NCBI GenBank assembly: GCA_011055275.1 | Contig: DSEZ01000094.1 | Coordinates: 1 to 12,744, forward strand | DNA length: 12,744 nt | Reading direction: 5' to 3' | From: Thermoprotei archaeon | Lineage (GTDB): Archaea > Thermoproteota > Thermoprotei_A > Marsarchaeales > UBA168 | Part shown: in pieces, positions 6,358-10,326 of the stretch | Position numbering within the stretch: position 1 is the first letter of the stretch | Layout: the number at the start of each line of letters is the position of its first letter | The notes under the pieces: model-generated | Told to the model about the DNA's origin: nothing | What the model saw: the letters and a program-made list of their open reading frames with translations, nothing else | The model's database searches: none | Translations under genes and position numbers: made by a program

Positions 6358-7407
6358 ATGCCCGCAGGATCCGAAGTCCTGAAAAAATATCCTTTTCTAA
6401 GGGGAGCAGAAGAGCTTGTCGAGGGCTTATCGCTTACAAATCTCTCCGATTTCCCTAGAGTTCTGGAGCTTGCTGAGAAAAAAATACGCTACATGCTTGG
6501 GCTCTCAGGGGAAAGGGACTATCCAATGGATAAGAGAGATGCGGTTGCGGCTTTCAGCGCATCGCTGGCGATGGCCTCGGCTACGGGAAGTCGTCGCCTG
6601 ATAAGGTCTTATGCATCAGCGCTTTCTAGGGAGCTTGAGAAGGAGCTCTCGACGGATGCTCCAGATATCTATGAGGAGGTCGCTGCGTCTTTAGGCGTGA
6701 AGGCGCAGCTCGATGGAAAGGAGTTCAAGATGTCGTTACTGGACTACCTTTCGCTTAAGGGGATAGATAATGAACCCGACCTTTTGCTCCCACAGCTTAA
6801 GGTGGAGCATGGGGTCGTTTACTTCCAGGTAAACGTTTTCAGGAAGCTCGTCTCAACGGTTTTCAGGAGGACTCTTGTGGAGAAAATGGAATCACAGATG
6901 AGAGAGCTTTCCGCGGCAGCCATAGACCCCAAGGTGAAGGATGCAATAGCCTCGATATCAGCTGAGTTCTCAAAACGGAGGGGCGAGGAAGTCGATATAT
7001 CATCGCTTTCGCCTATTGAATCCTTGTTCCCTCCATGCGTGAAGTTCTGGATATCCCAGATGAACAAGGGCATAAACATCCCACATCAGGCTAGGTTCTT
7101 AGTTGCGACGTTTCTTCTTTCGATAGATATGAGCGTTGATGACGTATTGAAGTACTTCAGCCATACGCCTGATTACGATGAGCACATAGCCCGCTATCAG
7201 ATAGAGGACTTGGCAGGGCAAAGGGGATCAGGAAAAAAGTACTCCGTACCTAGGTGCGAAACGCTTCGCACGTCTGGCGTTTGCACGTGCAGACAGGGGC
7301 TGTGCCAGCACATGACGCATCCCCTGCTTTACTACAAGATATCCATACAGAAGAGATTGAATGGGGATCCCAATGCAGGAAGAGATTGTGCGGGCTCATT
7401 TTCATGA
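6358..7407 (+). CDS. priL: DNA primase large subunit PriL
   Basis: A 349-residue regulatory subunit of the archaeal primase, which binds PriS and helps start and hand over primers. The helical N-terminal domain covers about 1-205. The C-terminal iron-sulfur domain begins at FPPCVKFWI (Cys227) and continues with VPRCETLRTSGVCTCRQGLC and HMTHPLLYYK, giving Cys300, Cys309, Cys311 and Cys316. Four ligate a 4Fe-4S cluster in this family; five are present, so either Cys309 or Cys311 is spare. The single-stranded-DNA-facing HPLLYY block is typical. The ATG at 6358 follows the PCNA stop by nine bases. The 3' end overlaps priS by 35-47 bp, implying tight co-expression of the heterodimer. Confidence 0.93.
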   Translation: MPAGSEVLKKYPFLRGAEELVEGLSLTNLSDFPRVLELAEKKIRYMLGLSGERDYPMDKRDAVAAFSASLAMASATGSRRLIRSYASALSRELEKELSTDAPDIYEEVAASLGVKAQLDGKEFKMSLLDYLSLKGIDNEPDLLLPQLKVEHGVVYFQVNVFRKLVSTVFRRTLVEKMESQMRELSAAAIDPKVKDAIASISAEFSKRRGEEVDISSLSPIESLFPPCVKFWISQMNKGINIPHQARFLVATFLLSIDMSVDDVLKYFSHTPDYDEHIARYQIEDLAGQRGSGKKYSVPRCETLRTSGVCTCRQGLCQHMTHPLLYYKISIQKRLNGDPNAGRDCAGSFS

Positions 7408-8374
7408 GTATTACGCTGGGATTGATGCTGAAAAGCTCTTCATCCCAGATCTTCCCAAGAGGGAATTTGGATTTCTCAGGCCAGACAAGCGCGAGATGAT
7501 TAGGCACCTTTCGTTTTATGATGTGAGTTCATTGAAAAGCTACCTTATGTCTATACCGATTTCTCATGTTTACTCTTCAACAGCAATTTACAGAGATCCA
7601 AGCAATAAAGACATGAACGCTAAGGGATGGGAAGGGAGCGATATGGTCTTTGAGTTCGACGCCGATCACGTTAAGCAGTTGAAGGATAAGCCGAACGTGA
7701 GGTCTGGTGTGCTTGATGGGTCAGATTGGTCCCTTATAAAGGACCACACGTGGCGTCTCGTAAACGATTTTTTACTAGATGACTTCGGTTTTAGCCAAAA
7801 TGACATATCGATAAACTTTTCTGGAAACAGGGGGTTTCACGTGAGAGTTTCTTCAAAGCCTTACCTGCAGTTGAGCCAAGAGGGCAGAAGAAGGCTTGCG
7901 TCTTACATAAACGGGGCGGATTTAGATGTCGACCTAATTTATTCAAAACTAAAGCAGCGCGGGCGCGCGAAGATAATAGCGTTATCTCAGCCAGGGTGGA
8001 TGAGCAAGGTAGCTAAGGTAATAGGAGATGGTCAAAACTCGGTTGAGGAAGCCATAGATTCAATAGCTCTTGATATCGATGAGAATGTTTTGCTCGATTT
8101 GCATAGGTTGATCAGGCACGTTAATACGCTTCACGCCTCTACGGGAATGATTGTTATGCCAGTAAGGGACCTGGAAAGTTTCGTACCTTATGAGGATGCG
8201 CTGGTGCCATGCGATGAAGAAGTGCGCGTAAAGTTCGGAGACCTTAGGCCTTACTCCGGCATAAGTGTCGGTGGTCTTACGCTGTCAGAAGGTCTCAGTG
8301 GCAAGGATATGCGCGTTAACAGGAGCGTTGCCGTTTTCCTGGTTTTAAAGGGATTAGCTCAGGGTAATAACTGA
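7361..8374 (+). CDS. priS: DNA primase small (catalytic) subunit PriS
   Basis: A 337-residue archaeo-eukaryotic primase that synthesises primers for replication. Catalytic motifs: FEFDAD with Asp100 and Asp102 (metal-binding DxD), SGNRGFHVRV with Ser154, Arg157 and His160 (nucleotide-binding SxxxGxH motif), and the third acidic residue Asp246 in DLHRLIRHVNTLHASTGM. Unusually, the stretch between DxD and SGNRGFH (103-153) has no cysteine, and the whole protein has only Cys284, so the zinc motif seen in other archaeal PriS structures is absent. Two starts are possible: ATG 7361 or ATG 7373, where MQEEIVRAHFHEYY resembles the usual N-terminus. It overlaps priL by 47 or 35 bp. The helical insertion found in some PriS proteins is not obvious. 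Confidence 0.93.
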   Translation: MGIPMQEEIVRAHFHEYYAGIDAEKLFIPDLPKREFGFLRPDKREMIRHLSFYDVSSLKSYLMSIPISHVYSSTAIYRDPSNKDMNAKGWEGSDMVFEFDADHVKQLKDKPNVRSGVLDGSDWSLIKDHTWRLVNDFLLDDFGFSQNDISINFSGNRGFHVRVSSKPYLQLSQEGRRRLASYINGADLDVDLIYSKLKQRGRAKIIALSQPGWMSKVAKVIGDGQNSVEEAIDSIALDIDENVLLDLHRLIRHVNTLHASTGMIVMPVRDLESFVPYEDALVPCDEEVRVKFGDLRPYSGISVGGLTLSEGLSGKDMRVNRSVAVFLVLKGLAQGNN

Positions 8375-8533
8375 AAGGTAAAAATAATCCGTTAAGGGGT
8401 TTGCCAATTCAACGATCGGCACATCTAAGCGTAGCCCATGCAACCTCTGATTACAATCTTCACAGTCGTGAGCTCGGGTCGGATTAGCCTTATCATCTAT
8501 TATGCCCATTACGCGGAACGCTGATGACTGCAT
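8354..8533 (-). CDS. Candidate small minus-strand gene of unknown function in the PriS-GINS15 gap
   Basis: An ATG at 8533 opens a 59-codon frame ending at TAA 8354-8356, inside the 3' end of priS. The same frame is open further upstream to about 8695 (113 codons in all) without an ATG, GTG or TTG. The peptide reads like protein: FRVMGIIDDKANPTRAHDCE, then DCNQRLHGLRLDVPIVELAN, with a Cys-x2-Cys pair (CEDC), plus two more cysteines in the upstream extension. Codon choice (AGG, ATA, CTA, GAT) in the ATG-initiated part resembles its neighbours. I do not recognise the family. It may be a real small gene with a non-standard start, a decayed gene, or chance. No convincing promoter is seen. Confidence 0.27.
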   Translation of the reverse strand: MQSSAFRVMGIIDDKANPTRAHDCEDCNQRLHGLRLDVPIVELANPLTDYFYLSVITLS

Positions 8534-8626
8534 CAGGATCCTTATTCCGATTAAATCGTAAGTACCGCATCGGTAAACCCTGTCGAAGAACTTTGTACTG
8601 CATTTAACGAGAGAAAACGGATTATT
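8383..8626. repeat. 11-bp inverted repeat bounding 244 bp
   Basis: AATAATCCGTT at 8383-8393 is exactly repeated in inverse orientation as AACGGATTATT at 8616-8626. The arms could be short terminal inverted repeats of a small non-autonomous element, or a long-range closing stem of a structured RNA. No target-site duplication is visible outside the arms. Confidence 0.5.
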
Positions 8627-8661
8627 AGTTCCCTCCTTTTGCAGATTTGTGTGTTCAGCTC

Positions 8662-8681
8662 TAATCCCAATAGGATTAAAA
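8662..8681 (+). promoter_or_regulatory. GINS15 promoter with overlapping inverted repeat
   Basis: A TATA-like ATTAAAA (8675-8681) is centred about 23 bp before the ATG at 8701. It overlaps a perfect 6-bp inverted repeat, TAATCC (8662-8667) and GGATTA (8673-8678), separated by five bases. A dimeric regulator bound there would cover the BRE/TATA region and block transcription; this is inference. Confidence 0.4.
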
Positions 8682-8700
8682 GAAGTAGTCTGGGCTTATT

Positions 8701-9156
8701 ATGGATGACATGGCAGAGCTTGCGTCGTTACTAGAGGCCGAGCTTTCGTCAAATAGCGCCCTGCCGCTCTCCAAAAGGCAGGCTCAGCTCATAAAGCGGT
8801 CCTTAAGGCGCAGCGACTCGAACTACGCTAGGGTACTTAACAAGTTGGCAATTGAAATCGAGAAGACGAGAGTTGAGAAGATAGTACAGGGATCAGGAGG
8901 CGAGCTCACGGAAGACGAATTGAGGCTTTCGAGCGAGGTGGGCTCTCTTTTTGGACGCGGCGTTTGGATAGTTCAGGCGCTCGACGATTTAGCAGCCAAC
9001 GGCCTGAAGTTTGCCGCGGGAAGCTTAATAGCGCTGGAGGAACAAACTGCACAATCCTTAATAAGTCAGAGAAAGGTGAAACTAGTAATTAAAATTGGAG
9101 ATACCGGCAACGATCATGAAGTATTGCCCGAAGTGCAAGACATACACCCCTCATAA
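8701..9156 (+). CDS. gins15: DNA replication complex GINS protein, Gins15/51 type (divergent)
   Basis: A 151-residue protein with the A-then-B domain order of archaeal Gins15 (Sld5/Psf1-like). The helical A domain (about 1-84) ends with the family pattern R-x2-K-I (Arg57, Lys60, Ile61), then LTEDELRLSSEVGSLF. The small B domain (about 87-131) reads VWIVQALDDLAANGLKFAAG, then SLIALEEQTAQSLISQRKV, matching the beta-strand, F-x2-G-D/S-x-V/I-x-L and A-x2-LI-x2-G/R-K-x-x pattern of GINS B domains. GINS joins MCM and GAN/Cdc45 in the replicative helicase and contacts primase. Its position next to priS, as in Sulfolobus, supports the call. The sequence is divergent and may be annotated as hypothetical. 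It has its own TATA-like box and overlaps the L44e start by 62 bp. Confidence 0.72.
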   Translation: MDDMAELASLLEAELSSNSALPLSKRQAQLIKRSLRRSDSNYARVLNKLAIEIEKTRVEKIVQGSGGELTEDELRLSSEVGSLFGRGVWIVQALDDLAANGLKFAAGSLIALEEQTAQSLISQRKVKLVIKIGDTGNDHEVLPEVQDIHPS

Positions 9157-9373
9157 GGTCAGCATATATAAAGCTGGGAAGAGAAGTCCGCTGAAAGAGG
9201 GAGAAAGAAGGCACGCTAGGCGCCTTAAGGGTTACGGAGGATCAAGGAAGCCGGTTCAGAAGAGGTTTGCAAAGACAACGAAGAAGGTGGCGTTGAAGCT
9301 GGAGTGCACGAAGTGCGGAATGGTCTTGATGACTAAAGGCATTAGATTGAGAAAGGCGGAGGTGGCGCGCTGA
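9095..9373 (+). CDS. rpl44e: Large ribosomal subunit protein eL42 (L44e)
   Basis: A 92-residue zinc-ribbon ribosomal protein near the E site. Visible features are YCPKCKTYTPHKVSIYK (first Cys pair at 11 and 14), GYGGSRKPVQKRFAKTTKKV, and LECTKCG (second pair). The TTG at 9095 is chosen over the ATG at 9116 because MEIPATIMKYCPKC aligns with the conserved family start MK-x-PKT-x3-YCPKC and restores the normal length. The gene therefore begins inside GINS15, overlapping it by 62 bp in another frame. The S27e start follows the stop codon by one base. Confidence 0.95.
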   Translation: MEIPATIMKYCPKCKTYTPHKVSIYKAGKRSPLKEGERRHARRLKGYGGSRKPVQKRFAKTTKKVALKLECTKCGMVLMTKGIRLRKAEVAR

Positions 9374-9374
9374 A

Positions 9375-9575
9375 GTGAAGCTTAAGGAACTACCGAAGCC
9401 TTCCTCGACTTACATCCGCGTTAAGTGCAGGGATTGTGGGGCTGAAGCGCTGATCTATTCTCACGCGGGTAGCGTTATAAAGTGCAAGGTCTGCGGGGCA
9501 GTATTAGCTGAACCGACTGGTGGAAAGGCCAGGATACTCGCGGAGATAGTTAAGGAGCCAAGCAGCGCGTCTTGA
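9375..9575 (+). CDS. rps27e: Small ribosomal subunit protein eS27 (S27e)
   Basis: A 66-residue protein with a C4 zinc ribbon, VKCRDCGAEALIYSHAGSV and IKCKVCGAVLAEPTGGKARI, the conserved core of S27e. The GTG at 9375 starts one base after the L44e stop, indicating coupled translation. Length and motif layout are normal. In most archaea L44e-S27e is followed by aIF2-alpha and Nop10; here those two lie about 4 kb away on the opposite strand and the exosome gene csl4 follows instead. Confidence 0.95.
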   Translation: MKLKELPKPSSTYIRVKCRDCGAEALIYSHAGSVIKCKVCGAVLAEPTGGKARILAEIVKEPSSAS

Positions 9576-9589
9576 GGTATGGTTTCGCC

Positions 9590-10192
9590 ATGCCGCGCGC
9601 TAAAAAGAAGAGATCCCTAGCTAAGGGTCTCCTCGTACCGGGATTTTACATATCTACCATAGAGGAGTTCTCGGCAAAGAGCGGGGCTTATGAGGATAAC
9701 GGCGGAGTTTACTCGTCTAAGGTTGGTCTCCCGGAGTATGATAAGATAGATCATTATGTCTCCGTTAAACCCTTCAAGGTTTCTGCACCCGAGAGGCTAG
9801 TTTTAGGAGCTAGTTACGTTGGGTTAGTCTCAGATGTGCATAAAAACTTCGCGCAGGTGACCATATTTTTAAAGGACCAGCTTGAAAGGCCATCACCATT
9901 TTCCGCGTTGCTTCACGTCTCCAGAGGCGGTGTGAGGCGTGCTAGGACGGCCACCGAGCTCGTGAAACCGGGAGACGTGGTCGTGGTGAAGCTCATAACT
10001 GATTGGGTTCCGCTGCAGGTGTCAATGGAAGGATCTGAGCTTGGCGTGGTAAGGGCGAGCTGTTCTAAGTGCGGCGGCCCGTTGACGTGGGATCATGACG
10101 GTGTCCTCAAATGTCATGCCTGTGGTCACAGGGAAATCAGGAAGGTCTCCGTAGATTACGGAAGGAAGTTGCATTCCATATTTAGTGGCTAG
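9590..10192 (+). CDS. csl4: Exosome RNA-binding subunit Csl4
   Basis: Cap subunit of the archaeal exosome, binding RNA above the Rrp41-Rrp42 ring. Domain order (numbered from a TTG at 9572): basic N-terminus PRAKKKRSLAKG, N-terminal barrel LVPGFYISTIEEFSAKSGAY (21-40), S1 domain about 78-155 with GLVSDVHKNFAQVTIF, LLHVSRG and LVKPGDVVVVKLI, and a C-terminal zinc ribbon with Cys164, Cys167, Cys181 and Cys184. The TTG at 9572 overlaps the S27e stop (TTGA), but GAGGT (9574-9578) lies 11 bases before the ATG at 9590, so I prefer 9590. It links RNA decay to the ribosomal gene cluster. Confidence 0.93.
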   Translation: MPRAKKKRSLAKGLLVPGFYISTIEEFSAKSGAYEDNGGVYSSKVGLPEYDKIDHYVSVKPFKVSAPERLVLGASYVGLVSDVHKNFAQVTIFLKDQLERPSPFSALLHVSRGGVRRARTATELVKPGDVVVVKLITDWVPLQVSMEGSELGVVRASCSKCGGPLTWDHDGVLKCHACGHREIRKVSVDYGRKLHSIFSG

Positions 10193-10317
10193 AAAGCTGC
10201 GCGCTTCATGTGGAGAGGTTGGGGTCAGCAAATAGTTAAGGAGCTTAGAAGTTCATTCGTTTGTGCATGTTTATTGTACTTTCTTGAGAGCTAAGGTTTT
10301 TAAGTCGTGAATATATC
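10193..10317 (+). other. Intergenic region between csl4 and aglB
   Basis: About 125 bp, AT-rich in its second half. T-rich stretches at 10249-10285 (for example TTTATTGTACTTTCTT) could act as a weak archaeal terminator for the GINS15-csl4 transcript. A 28-codon ATG frame (10208-10294) shows no recognisable protein features. A TATA-like TTTTTAA lies at 10297-10303. Confidence 0.4.
10297..10304 (+). promoter_or_regulatory. TATA box for aglB
   Basis: TTTTTAAG is centred about 26 bp before the TTG at 10327 but only 17 bp before the ATG at 10318. If this is the true TATA element, transcription would begin at or after the ATG, favouring a leaderless TTG start. A second possible box, TTTATT at 10270-10275, would give a short leader and allow the ATG. 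Confidence 0.4.
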
Positions 10318-10326
10318 ATGATTAAT

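Larger units (their letters stand above)
8375..8700. other. 326-bp gap between priS and GINS15
   Basis: Nothing on the plus strand looks like a gene; the longest ATG frame is 28 codons. The region contains the minus-strand open frame described separately, an 11-bp inverted repeat, a cluster of GGATTA/TAATCC hexamers, and a small hairpin CTGATG-ACTG-CATCAG (8521-8536). No tRNA, RNase P, SRP RNA or clean C/D box pair was recognised. The downstream end carries the GINS15 promoter. Confidence 0.6.

Noticed and set aside
8521..8536. C/D box sRNA (CTGATGA with CTGA-like elements)
   Set aside because: The C box lacks the first purine, and no D box lies at a suitable distance on either strand; the hairpin CTGATG/CATCAG explains the sequence equally well.
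8375..8700. RNase P RNA or SRP RNA in the gap (GGTAAACCC at 8571-8579)
   Set aside because: Other universal RNase P blocks and the SRP GNAR loop pattern are missing, and the segment is not GC-rich as expected for a thermophile's structural RNA.
10208..10294. 28-codon ATG frame between csl4 and aglB
   Set aside because: No ribosome site, no recognised family, and within chance length for this region.
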